A stretch of 60,359 nucleotides of DNA from Sva-07 sp964592115 (GTDB lineage Bacteria; Actinomycetota; Acidimicrobiia; Acidimicrobiales; Ilumatobacteraceae): positions 1 through 60,359 of the forward strand of contig CAZQCP010000006.1 of assembly GCA_964592115.1 (NCBI GenBank), in the 5' to 3' direction. A program made the translations under genes and the position numbers. The stretch's first letter is position 1, and each line of letters opens with the position of its first letter. The notes beneath the pieces were generated by a model. It saw nothing but the letters and a program-made list of their open reading frames with translations, was not told the DNA's origin and did no database searches. Below are positions 34,176 to 41,936 of this stretch, one piece after another.

Positions 34176-34190
34176 GGTACCACTCGTACC
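34176..34190. promoter_or_regulatory. candidate operator between XRE regulator and peptidase genes
   Basis: GGTAC-CACTC-GTACC inverted repeat in the 136-bp divergent region, embedded in the longer imperfect match GGCGAGGTAC/GTACCCGCC. The only clear palindrome there; binding by the XRE regulator is inferred. Confidence 0.35.
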
Positions 34191-34251
34191 CGCCTCGCCT
34201 GTCATGGCATTCGCCGCGGCGCTCGCCGCGACGGTCGAATACCCTGGCCCC

Positions 34252-35367
34252 ATGTCGCTGTCCCCCGATGTCGTCGGCCCGCCGGAGTCCGGATTCTCAC
34301 TCGACGAGATGATCGACGATCTGCGCGTGCTCGTCGACGTCGAGTCGCCGTCGTTGGACATCGCCCGCGTCACCGCCTCCGCCGAGACGCTGGCGGCGCT
34401 GATCCAACGACGCCTCGGCGGCGAAGCGCAGCTCGTCGACAGCCCAGCAGGGCCACACGTGCGATGGTCCGGCGGAGGTGAACCACGCGTGTTGCTCCTC
34501 GGTCATCACGACACCGTCTTCCCGGCGGGCACGTTGGCGGAGCGACCGTTCCGGGTGAGCGACGACGGCCGGGCGACCGGGCCGGGTGTGTTCGACATGC
34601 TGGCGGGCATCGTGCAGGCGATCCACGGTGTCGCCGCGCTGACCGATCGATCAGGGATCGAGATGTTGTTCAGCTCGGATGAAGAGGTCGGGTCGATCCA
34701 CTCGCGGACGCTGATCGAGGACCGGGCACGGGCGTGCGGTGCGGTCCTCGTGCTCGAACCGTCCGCCGATGGCGGCGTGTTGAAGACCGGTCGCAAGGGG
34801 TGTGGGACGTTCGACGTCGTCATCCACGGACGAGCGGCGCACGCCGGGTTGGAGCCGGAGAAGGGCGTCAACGCGCTCGTCGAGACCGCCCATCAAGTAC
34901 TGGCGATCGCGGCCATCGCCCGCCCCGACGATGGCACCACCGTGACGCCGACGGTGGCCACGGCTGGTACCGCCGACAACGTCGTGCCGGCACTCGGGCG
35001 GGTGCGCGTCGATGTCCGCGTGGAGTCGGCGCTGGAGAAGGAGCGGGTCGAAGCGACGATCGCCGCGCTGGCTCCGGTCGACGGCGCGGCGGCGATCGAG
35101 GTGACCGGGTCGATCAACCGGCCGCCGATGCCCGAGTCGGCGTCGGCCAGCCTGTTCCCGCTGGCATTGGCCGTCGACCCCGCGCTGTCGGGCGTCGCCG
35201 TCGGTGGGGCCAGCGACGGGAACTTCACCGCCGCGATCGGCGTGCCGACGCTCGATGGGCTCGGCGCCGTCGGCGGTGGCGCCCACGCCGACCACGAATG
35301 GGTCGACGTCACCACGATGCCCGCCCGCGCCCGCCTCGTCGCCGGCATCATCACCCAACTCCAGTAA
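34252..35367 (+). CDS. M20 family metallopeptidase (carboxypeptidase G2/ArgE-like)
   Basis: Zinc-dependent peptidase or deacylase of 371 residues. Metal-binding segments are LLLGHHDTVFPAGTL, a GPGVFDMLAG bridging Asp, SSDEEVGSIHS with the catalytic/bridging Glu pair, and the late GGGAHADHEW. The dimerisation domain contains GRAAHAGLEPEKGVNA. The ATG at 34252 gives the family-like N-terminus; upstream ATGs lie in the divergent promoter. The TAA stop (35365-35367) is supplied by the dispersed palindrome copy G. Confidence 0.9.
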   Translation: MSLSPDVVGPPESGFSLDEMIDDLRVLVDVESPSLDIARVTASAETLAALIQRRLGGEAQLVDSPAGPHVRWSGGGEPRVLLLGHHDTVFPAGTLAERPFRVSDDGRATGPGVFDMLAGIVQAIHGVAALTDRSGIEMLFSSDEEVGSIHSRTLIEDRARACGAVLVLEPSADGGVLKTGRKGCGTFDVVIHGRAAHAGLEPEKGVNALVETAHQVLAIAAIARPDDGTTVTPTVATAGTADNVVPALGRVRVDVRVESALEKERVEATIAALAPVDGAAAIEVTGSINRPPMPESASASLFPLALAVDPALSGVAVGGASDGNFTAAIGVPTLDGLGAVGGGAHADHEWVDVTTMPARARLVAGIITQLQ

Positions 35368-35396
35368 CACCGGGGACGGGTCCCGCTGTTACTCGA
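35363..35396. repeat. dispersed palindrome, GAGTAACA-arm type (copy G), right flank of RAYT 3' end
   Basis: AGTAACA-CC-GGGGACGGGTCCC-GC-TGTTACTCGA. It supplies TAA stops to both converging genes: the M20 peptidase (35365-35367, plus) and the RAYT transposase (35389-35391, minus). Its 31-nt centre is identical to copy H read on the other strand. Confidence 0.93.
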
Positions 35397-36243
35397 GCAG
35401 CACCGCTGTCACCCGATCGCAGAAGCGTCGAAAGCCAGGGTCGCTCTCGCGGAGGGCCCGCCCGCGTCGTGCGGCTGCCCTCGCGGCGCCCGCCGTCGGC
35501 AGTCCGAAGCGGGCGGCGATCTCCGCCGACGGCGCTGCCCGCTCCTCCGTCGTCAGCACGATCGCCGCCAGCTTCGGCCACGAGATGGCCCCCCGGTCAG
35601 GTCGCTGAAGGGCGCCCGCGTCGAGATCGGCGACAACGGAGACGGCCGATTCGATGTCGACCACCGACAGGCGGGGTCCATCGATCGCTTCTGGCAGTTC
35701 GCCGAGCACGATCTCCGCGTCGACGAACGTGCGGTATCGCTCGCAGTCGTGGCTGAACTGCTCGAGCACCGCATCCGTAGACAGCCACGCTGGCGTCGGG
35801 CGGGTCCCGACGTAGGCGCCGAGGCTCGACCAGCGATATGCGGCAATCGCTCGATCGCCGACGATCGCCGCCGGGTTCTTGTGGACGTAGCGGCTGGTGT
35901 GCAACAGCTGCGCGTCGCTAACGACCGGAACGGAGCGGAAGCGCCCCTCGAACAGCGGACCTGTCCGCGCATATCGGCGGTTGTACCGTCCCGCGTACGA
36001 GGTGCCGATCCAGTGCATCGCCGACGACAAGACGTCCTTGGGGCAGTGCGTCAGGAGGTGGTAGTGGTTGGTCATGAGGGCATCAGCGTGGATCTGGATG
36101 CCGAACCGTCGGGTGGACTCATCGAGCAGGCCTTCGAAGGCGATGAAGTCGTGATCGTCATGGAACAGGTCCTGGCGGTCGGCGCCGCGATTGAAGATGT
36201 GGAACCACATGTCGGGTCCCCGGAGGCGCGGTTGTCGTGGCAT
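35389..36243 (-). CDS. REP-associated tyrosine transposase (RAYT, Y1/IS200-like)
   Basis: A 284-residue HUH-type single-strand nuclease. Family features in order: MWFHIFNRGADRQDLF, MTNHYHLLTH (HxH metal site of the Y1 fold), SYAGRYNRRYARTGPLFEGRF (candidate catalytic Tyr and the typical GRF block) and SRYVHKNPAAI. A C-terminal region of about 100 residues has a helix-turn-helix-like segment (SAEIAARFGLPTAG). AGGATGG precedes the ATG at 36243. The gene is flanked by inverted, identical palindromes and its own stop lies in one of them. Such enzymes mobilise REP palindromes. Confidence 0.93.
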   Translation of the reverse strand: MPRQPRLRGPDMWFHIFNRGADRQDLFHDDHDFIAFEGLLDESTRRFGIQIHADALMTNHYHLLTHCPKDVLSSAMHWIGTSYAGRYNRRYARTGPLFEGRFRSVPVVSDAQLLHTSRYVHKNPAAIVGDRAIAAYRWSSLGAYVGTRPTPAWLSTDAVLEQFSHDCERYRTFVDAEIVLGELPEAIDGPRLSVVDIESAVSVVADLDAGALQRPDRGAISWPKLAAIVLTTEERAAPSAEIAARFGLPTAGAARAAARRGRALRESDPGFRRFCDRVTAVLLE

Positions 36244-36278
36244 GGCCCCATCCTGGAGAAGGGGTGTGACGACGTTGC

Positions 36279-36312
36279 GAGTAACAGCGGGACCCGTCCC
36301 CGGTGTTACTCG
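36279..36312. repeat. dispersed palindrome, GAGTAACA-arm type (copy H), left flank of RAYT
   Basis: Inverted copy of G (GAGTAACA-GC-GGGACCCGTCCCC-GG-TGTTACTCG). It lies 36 nt upstream of the RAYT start and supplies the TAA stop of argG (36306-36308). Confidence 0.93.
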
Positions 36313-37700
36313 GTGGGGTCGAGGGCCTTGGTGACGTCGCCGGCGCCGAGGGAGCCGACCTGGCGGTAGACGTCGAGCTTGTTGCGCGTGTCGACGATGT
36401 CGAGGTTGCGCATCGTCAGCTGGCCGATGCGGTCGAGCGGGCCGAACGCGGCGTCCTCGACACGCTCCATCGACAGGCGCTCGGGCTCGTACGTGAGGTT
36501 GTCGCTCACGGTGTCGAGGATCGAGTAGTCGTCGCCGCGCCGCAGCCGCAGCGTCACCTCGCCGGTCACCGCGGAGCCGACCCAGCGCAGCAGCGGCTCG
36601 CGCAGCATCAGCGCCTGGGGATCGAACCAGCGACCCTCGTACAGCAGCCTGCCGAGGCGGCGGCCCATCGTGCGGTAGTTCTCGAGCGTGTTCTCGTTGT
36701 GGATGCCGGTCAGCAGCCGCTCGTAGCAGATGTGCAGCAGCGCGAGCGCCGGCCCCTCGTAGATGCCGCGGCTCTTGGCCTCGATGATCCGGTTCTCGAT
36801 CTGATCGCTCATTCCGAGCCCGTGGCGCCCACCGATGGCGTTCGCCTCCAGCACCAGATCGACCTGCGAGTCGAACGTCGTGCCGTTGATGGCGACCGGC
36901 CACCCCTCCTCGAAGCGCACCGTCACGTCCTCGGGAGCGATCTCCACGGCCGGATCCCAGAACGCGACCCCCATGATCGGGCTGACGATCTCCATGCTCG
37001 TGCCCAGCTCTTCGAGCGACTTTGCCTCGTGGGTGGCGCCCCAGATGTTGGCGTCGGTCGAGTACGCCTTCTCCACCGAGTCGCGGTAGGGCAGCCCGCG
37101 CGCCTGGAGGAACTCGCTCATGCCCTGCCGTCCGCCGAGCTCGTCGACGAAGGCTGGATCGAGCCACGGCTTGTAGATCCGCAGGTTCGGGTTGACGAGC
37201 AGCCCGTACCGATAGAAGCGCTCGATGTTGTTGCCCTTGTACGTCGACCCGTCACCGCACACGTCGACCCCGTCGTCGTGCATCGCCCGCACGAGCAACG
37301 TGCCGGTGACCGCCCGCCCGAGCGGAGTCGTATTGAAGTACGTCTTGCCGGCGGTCGTGATGTGGAAGGCGCCGCACTGCAGCGCGATCAGACCCTCGCG
37401 CACGAGCTCGTCGCGGCAGTCGACGAGACGCGCCTCCTCGGCGCCGTAGACCTTCGCCCGGTCGGGTACACCGGACAGGTCGGGCTCGTCGTACTGGCCG
37501 AGATCGGCCGTGTACGTGTACGGGATCGCCCCACGCTCGCGCATCCACGCCACGGCCGCCGACGTGTCGAGGCCGCCGGAGAAGGCGATGCCCACCCGGT
37601 CGCCGACCGGCAGCTCCATCAGGACCTTCGCGTTGGAAGCAGCGCTCGAGGCAGGGTTGGATGCGGCGTTCGAGCCGGCGTTGGAGGCGGTACCCGTCAT
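36306..37700 (-). CDS. argG: argininosuccinate synthase
   Basis: Joins citrulline and aspartate in arginine biosynthesis. The 464-residue protein is the longer E. coli-like type: P-loop motif GIAFSGGLDTSAA, TYTADLGQYDEPDL, KGNNIERFYRYG, GLGMSDQIENRIIEAKSRG. The N-terminus adds about 25 residues of Asn/Ala/Ser repeat (SNAGSNAASNPASSAASNAK), possibly a poor start choice or a real low-complexity extension; an internal ATG (VLMELPVG) is the alternative. It ends in copy H of the dispersed palindrome. Confidence 0.95.
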   Translation of the reverse strand: MTGTASNAGSNAASNPASSAASNAKVLMELPVGDRVGIAFSGGLDTSAAVAWMRERGAIPYTYTADLGQYDEPDLSGVPDRAKVYGAEEARLVDCRDELVREGLIALQCGAFHITTAGKTYFNTTPLGRAVTGTLLVRAMHDDGVDVCGDGSTYKGNNIERFYRYGLLVNPNLRIYKPWLDPAFVDELGGRQGMSEFLQARGLPYRDSVEKAYSTDANIWGATHEAKSLEELGTSMEIVSPIMGVAFWDPAVEIAPEDVTVRFEEGWPVAINGTTFDSQVDLVLEANAIGGRHGLGMSDQIENRIIEAKSRGIYEGPALALLHICYERLLTGIHNENTLENYRTMGRRLGRLLYEGRWFDPQALMLREPLLRWVGSAVTGEVTLRLRRGDDYSILDTVSDNLTYEPERLSMERVEDAAFGPLDRIGQLTMRNLDIVDTRNKLDVYRQVGSLGAGDVTKALDPTE

Positions 37701-37711
37701 CTGCGTCGACG

Positions 37712-38464
37712 CTACCGGCGTGGCACGTCGCTCCCCGCGGGCCGCGCCGGTGCGACCGGAGGGTGGTGGTCGTCGTGTGGGTGGTGATCGACGTCTTCAT
37801 CAGCCGCACCGGATCGGTAGCGGCCGGTGAGCGACGCCAGCGACACGAGGGCGACCGCCCCGGCGATCGTGAGCTCGATGACGGCGAGGCCGACCGCCCG
37901 GCTGAAGTCGGGGACGGCGAGCGCGGCGAGCACGACCGATCCGCCGAGGCTGATCCACGAGAGTCCGCGCACTGCGAAGCTGGCGATCGCCCCGAACACG
38001 GCGGTGACGATGAACGGCACCAGCCGCACGATGATCGGCTGCGGGTTCGACCGCGGCCCGAGCCACCACGTGGCGATGCCGATCTCTTCGCTTGCCTTCC
38101 ACACGCCCATGTAGGCGAGGAACACGAGGATCCACGTCACCGTGAGCGCCACCCGCCACGGTGGCGTCAGCTCACCCGCCCGCGGTTGGCGCCGGGCGAC
38201 GAGCGTCGGGCCGCCGTGGGCCGCGTCGCCGTGGGCCGGGTCGTTGTAGTCCGCGTCGTTGTGTGCGGGGTCGGGAACGGACGCGCCCGGCGCCGGGGGC
38301 GGCAGCGGTGCAGCCGATGCGGCGGGCGCCGGTGGCACGGGCGCCGGTGGCACGGGTGGCGACGGGGCCGCTGGGATCACGGAAGGTGTGGGCGCTTCGC
38401 CGGGCGCGGGCAGCCGCGGGGGAGGTGCGGGCACGTGGGACGGGGAAGCGGGTGGGTCCACCAC
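37712..38464 (-). CDS. membrane protein with long proline-rich N-terminus
   Basis: No family assigned. About 110 residues of Pro/Ala-rich sequence (PAPPPRLPAPGEAP, HNDADYNDPAHGDAAHGG) precede four hydrophobic helices (VALTVTWILVFLAYMGVW, the IVRLVPFIVTAVFGAIASF region, WISLGGSVVLAALAVPDF, VIELTIAGAVALVSLASL) and a His/Asp-rich tail. The start is uncertain among GTG codons at 38476, 38464 and 38461. It ends 11 nt before argG and probably precedes it in an operon; divergent from the glycosyltransferase gene. Confidence 0.55.
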   Translation of the reverse strand: MVDPPASPSHVPAPPPRLPAPGEAPTPSVIPAAPSPPVPPAPVPPAPAASAAPLPPPAPGASVPDPAHNDADYNDPAHGDAAHGGPTLVARRQPRAGELTPPWRVALTVTWILVFLAYMGVWKASEEIGIATWWLGPRSNPQPIIVRLVPFIVTAVFGAIASFAVRGLSWISLGGSVVLAALAVPDFSRAVGLAVIELTIAGAVALVSLASLTGRYRSGAADEDVDHHPHDDHHPPVAPARPAGSDVPRR

Positions 38465-38523
38465 GGCGATGCACACTACGGCCGACCGCTCCAGCTGGCA
38501 CGGCGGCGTTAACCTGCGCCCGG

Positions 38524-39324
38524 ATGTCACCCGCCCCGATGGCACACGAGCCGGCGGCTCCGCACACCGCGGCGTCCGCGGAGCCGTTCGCGAAGCTCTC
38601 GATCTTCTATCCGATGTGGAACGAGGAGGAGTACATCGAGCGCGCCGTCGCGTTCGGCCGCCAGGCCTGCGAGGCCCTCGTCGCCGGTGGCGACATCGAG
38701 GACTACGAGCTGATCATCGTCGATGACGCATCGACCGACCGCACGCCCCAGATCGCCGACGAGCTCGCAGCCGCCGACCAGCGCGTCCGCGTCGTCCATC
38801 ACGCCCGCAACCGCAAGCTCGGTGGAGCGATGAAGACGGGCTTCGCCACCGCCACCGGTGATCTCATCCTCTACACCGACGCCGATCTGCCCTTCGACAT
38901 GGCCGAGCTGCCGCGGGCCGTTCGCCTGATGCGCGAGTACGACTCCGACATCGTCAGCGCGTACCGCTTCGACCGCACCGGCGAGGGCTACGTCCGCACC
39001 GTGTACACGTTCGTCTACAACTTGTTGATCCGCACGCTGTTCAAGGTGAAGGCGCGCGACATCAACTTCGCGTTCAAGCTCTGCCGGGCGCGCATCTTCG
39101 AACACATCGAGCTGCGCAGCGAAGGATCGTTCATCGACGCCGAGCTCGTGATCAGATCCACCCGGCTCGGCTACGAGATGCTGCAGTTCGGCGTCGACTA
39201 CTTCCCCCGCACGCGCGGCCAGTCGACGCTCAGCTCGCCCGGCGTGATCACCACGATCTTGCGCGAGATGTGGCAGCTGCGCGGCGAGCTCGAGACGATC
39301 ACCCCGCTCGTCGAGCGTTCGTGA
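38524..39324 (+). CDS. family 2 glycosyltransferase (dolichol-phosphate mannosyltransferase-like)
   Basis: Transfers a sugar from a nucleotide donor to a lipid or envelope acceptor. The 266 residues have the GT-A fold signatures: FYPMWNEEEYIERAV, LIIVDDASTDRTPQIADEL, HARNRKLGGAMKTGF and the metal-binding LYTDADLPFDMAEL. A late FDxxFxD-like region and ARDINFAFKL match the DPM1/GtrB group. No membrane helix follows, so it is soluble or peripheral. ATG at 38524, divergent from the proline-rich membrane protein by 59 bp. Confidence 0.88.
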   Translation: MSPAPMAHEPAAPHTAASAEPFAKLSIFYPMWNEEEYIERAVAFGRQACEALVAGGDIEDYELIIVDDASTDRTPQIADELAAADQRVRVVHHARNRKLGGAMKTGFATATGDLILYTDADLPFDMAELPRAVRLMREYDSDIVSAYRFDRTGEGYVRTVYTFVYNLLIRTLFKVKARDINFAFKLCRARIFEHIELRSEGSFIDAELVIRSTRLGYEMLQFGVDYFPRTRGQSTLSSPGVITTILREMWQLRGELETITPLVERS

Positions 39325-39332
39325 TCGTTATT

Positions 39333-39462
39333 GCGTTCCCCGGCCACGCAGGCCGCCCGTGGTCGCTCGCTCGCTGGCGCTCGCTCTCTCGCATGGTCGC
39401 TGGTGGCCGCCGGTGATCAGCGCGGCGTTCCCCGGCCACGCAGGCCGCCCGTGGTCGCTCGC
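39333..39462. repeat. 38-bp direct repeat in intergenic region
   Basis: Two exact 38-bp copies (39333-39370 and 39425-39462) beginning GCGTTCCCCGGCCACGCAGG and ending GTGGTCGCTCGC, 92 bp apart. Between them are further GGTCGCT/GGTGGCC variants. The 260-nt region between the glycosyltransferase and the L,D-transpeptidase otherwise holds nothing recognisable. Confidence 0.8.
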
Positions 39463-39584
39463 CCGGGTCCTCACCGCGATGGACCAGCGACCACCGGCCC
39501 GCGGCCACCGGGGAGCCGACCATTGGTAGCGTTGGCGGCGACTCCGTCCCGGGCTGTGACTCCCTCCCGGGAGCCATTCCGACC

Positions 39585-40760
39585 GTGAACGATCGCTCTC
39601 GACTCTCCCCCAAGGTGCGCACGTGGCTGCCCGCCGCGGCCGCGGCTGGCGTCCTCGGCATCGTCGTCGTCGCCGGTGTCGCCCTCGGGCGCGGAGGCGA
39701 TGGCGATGACGGCGCAGCAGCGACGACGACGGAGCCCGACATGTCGTCGGAATCGGCACCGCGGGTCGTCTCGCCGGTCGCGTCCGTGGAGACGACGGCG
39801 CCGATCGTGCGCACGCAGCTCACCCGCACGTTGACGAAGGGTGTGGTCGGCGACGACGTCGTGGAGGTGCAGACGCGCTTGACCGATCTCGGCTTCCGGC
39901 CGGGCCCGATCGACGGCTACTACGGCGATGAGACGCGGCGCGCCGTCTGGGCGTACGAGAAGCTCGTGCTCGGGGCGCCGTCCGACGCACCGAGCGGTGA
40001 GATCACGCCCGACGTGTGGAACTCGATGCAGGACCCGATCGCGATCCGGCCACGGCGCGTCGAGACCACGCCGAACCACACCGAGATCTACCTTCCCGAG
40101 CAGGTGATCGCCGTGTTCCACGAGGGACGGGCGGTGTTCGTCAGCCACATGTCGAGCGGCGACAACGAGGAGTGGTGCGACGAGGTCACGATCAGCCCGG
40201 GGGAGTGGAACAACCCCGGCGACGAGCCGCTGGTGCGTGGGGAGTGCGGCAAGTCGTTCACGCCAGGCGGCGTCTTCAGTTTCAACCGTGAGGTGCAGGG
40301 CGTGCGCGAGAGCTCCCTCGGGGGCATGTGGGATCCCGTGTACTTCAACTACGGCATCGCCGTGCACGGCGCGCTCAACGTGCCGCTCCATCCGGCGTCG
40401 CACGGCTGCATCCGCATCCCGCTGTCGCTGTCGCCGACGTTCCAGGAGGTGACGTCGATGGGCGATCAGGTCTTCGTCTTCGACGGCGTCAAGGAGCCCG
40501 AGGAGTACGGCGCCCAGAAGCCCTACTTCAACCGCATCGATCCCGACTACTCCACGACGACCACGAGCACCACCTCCACCACCACGTCCACGACCACCAC
40601 CGTCGCGCCGACGACCGATCCTCCCGCCACGACACCGCCCGCGACCACCACCACGACCGCACCGCCGACCACGACCACCACGACGTCGACATCCACGACC
40701 ACCACCACCGTGGCGCCCGGCGACTTGGATGTCGATCCGTCCACGTCGCTCGGCGGCTAG
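39585..40760 (+). CDS. L,D-transpeptidase with peptidoglycan-binding domain and threonine-rich tail
   Basis: Second peptidoglycan cross-linking enzyme of the window; 391 residues. One N-terminal membrane helix (about 13-35), PG_binding_1 domain (about 80-145, DVVEVQTRLTDLGFRPGPIDG), then the YkuD domain with H261 and H273-G-C275 in NVPLHPASHGCIRIPL. After residue about 322 comes a tail of about 60 residues almost entirely Thr, Ser and Pro, probably a wall-spanning or glycosylated segment. GTG start at 39585. Confidence 0.9.
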   Translation: MNDRSRLSPKVRTWLPAAAAAGVLGIVVVAGVALGRGGDGDDGAAATTTEPDMSSESAPRVVSPVASVETTAPIVRTQLTRTLTKGVVGDDVVEVQTRLTDLGFRPGPIDGYYGDETRRAVWAYEKLVLGAPSDAPSGEITPDVWNSMQDPIAIRPRRVETTPNHTEIYLPEQVIAVFHEGRAVFVSHMSSGDNEEWCDEVTISPGEWNNPGDEPLVRGECGKSFTPGGVFSFNREVQGVRESSLGGMWDPVYFNYGIAVHGALNVPLHPASHGCIRIPLSLSPTFQEVTSMGDQVFVFDGVKEPEEYGAQKPYFNRIDPDYSTTTTSTTSTTTSTTTTVAPTTDPPATTPPATTTTTAPPTTTTTTSTSTTTTTVAPGDLDVDPSTSLGG

Positions 40761-40885
40761 CGCGTCACCGCGATGAGTCTGGGGTCCCCCTGTCGCGCCG
40801 CTCGCTCATCTCGTCGGAACCGACCAGCTCCGGACGTGCGACGGTCGCGCGGTGGGGACACGACGACCCGGCCACCGGTGGGGTG

Positions 40886-41851
40886 ATGTGCCATCGTGGA
40901 CGCGTGATTCCGTACGACGAGTTCGGCCTGTTCCACGAGAACATCGAGGAGTACGACCTGCAGGTCGACGAGCTGCCGCCAGTACGGCGTGTCGACACGA
41001 CCGTCGGCGACGGCCGCACGGTCAGCGCGCTGCGTTGGGGTGACGCCGAACCCGAGCTCGTGCTCGTTCACGGCGGTGCGCAGAACGCGCACACCTGGGA
41101 CACGGTCGCCCTCGGCCTCGGTCGCCCGCTGCTCGCCGTCGACCTGCCGGGACACGGACACTCCGGGTGGCGTGACGACGGCGCCTACTCGCCGATGAAC
41201 CTCGCCGACGACGTCGCCGTCGTCGTGGCCGCCCACGCGGCGAACGCGCGGGCGGTCGTCGGCATGTCACTCGGTGGCATGACGTCGATGCAGCTCGCCG
41301 TGCGTCATCCCGAGCTCGTGCGCTCGCTCGTGATGGTCGACATCACACCCGGCGTCAACGCGGCGAAGACGAAGGCGATCACCGACTTCGTCGACGGCCC
41401 GCAGTCGTTCCCGAGCTTCGACGACCTCCTGGCGCGCACGAAGGAGCACAACCCGACGCGATCGGAGTCGTCGCTGCGCCGGGGAATCCTGCACAACGCC
41501 CACCAGCTCGCCGACGGTTCGTGGCAGTGGCGCTACGACCGTTCGAGCCACTCTCGCCGCGCCGAGGCGGGCTCGACCGGCGACGCGCCCCACGCTGGCG
41601 ACGATGTGCCGAACGACCAGACCGTTGCCGCGATGTCGCCGATGTGGGAAGACTTCGGCGCGATCGCGGTGCCGATGATGCTCGTGCGCGGTTCGCTGTC
41701 ACCGGTCGTCGACGACGACGACGTGACCGAAGCCCGCCGCCGCCAACCGGCGCTCGACGTCGAGGTGGTCGACGGTGCGGGGCACAGCGTGCAAGGTGAC
41801 CGTCCGGTCGAGCTCGCCGCGCTGCTCGACGCCTGGCTCGCCGCCCACTGA
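40886..41851 (+). CDS. alpha/beta hydrolase
   Basis: Serine hydrolase of 321 residues with the canonical triad: nucleophile in GMSLGGMTS, Asp after the LVRGSLSPVVDDDD strand and His in VDGAGHSVQGDRPVEL. The oxyanion region is VLVHGGAQNAHTWD. Residues about 180-230 form an unusual polar cap (SHSRRAEAGSTGDAPHAGDD). Start uncertain between ATG at 40886 and GTG at 40904. Substrate unknown; stands alone. Confidence 0.83.
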   Translation: MCHRGRVIPYDEFGLFHENIEEYDLQVDELPPVRRVDTTVGDGRTVSALRWGDAEPELVLVHGGAQNAHTWDTVALGLGRPLLAVDLPGHGHSGWRDDGAYSPMNLADDVAVVVAAHAANARAVVGMSLGGMTSMQLAVRHPELVRSLVMVDITPGVNAAKTKAITDFVDGPQSFPSFDDLLARTKEHNPTRSESSLRRGILHNAHQLADGSWQWRYDRSSHSRRAEAGSTGDAPHAGDDVPNDQTVAAMSPMWEDFGAIAVPMMLVRGSLSPVVDDDDVTEARRRQPALDVEVVDGAGHSVQGDRPVELAALLDAWLAAH

Positions 41852-41936
41852 CCCACGCCGGCTCGCCCCGGGGAATGCTGCGCCGTGGGGACGGGTGCAA
41901 CGGGGGGTGCACGGGGACGCCGGAACGCGCGCCGGG

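Noticed and set aside
36244..37167. Apparent N-terminal extension joining RAYT to the argG region in one frame
   Set aside because: The extension is an out-of-frame reading of argG; RAYT has a good ATG with its own Shine-Dalgarno at 36243 and typical N-terminus.
40560..40735. Thr/Pro-coding ACC repeats resembling a direct-repeat array
   Set aside because: They encode the Thr-rich tail of the L,D-transpeptidase, with irregular codon variation and no fixed-length spacers, so not a CRISPR or mobile element.
41876..41915. Possible decayed dispersed palindrome (GTGGGGACGGGTGCAAC)
   Set aside because: Only part of the core matches and no paired outer arm was found.
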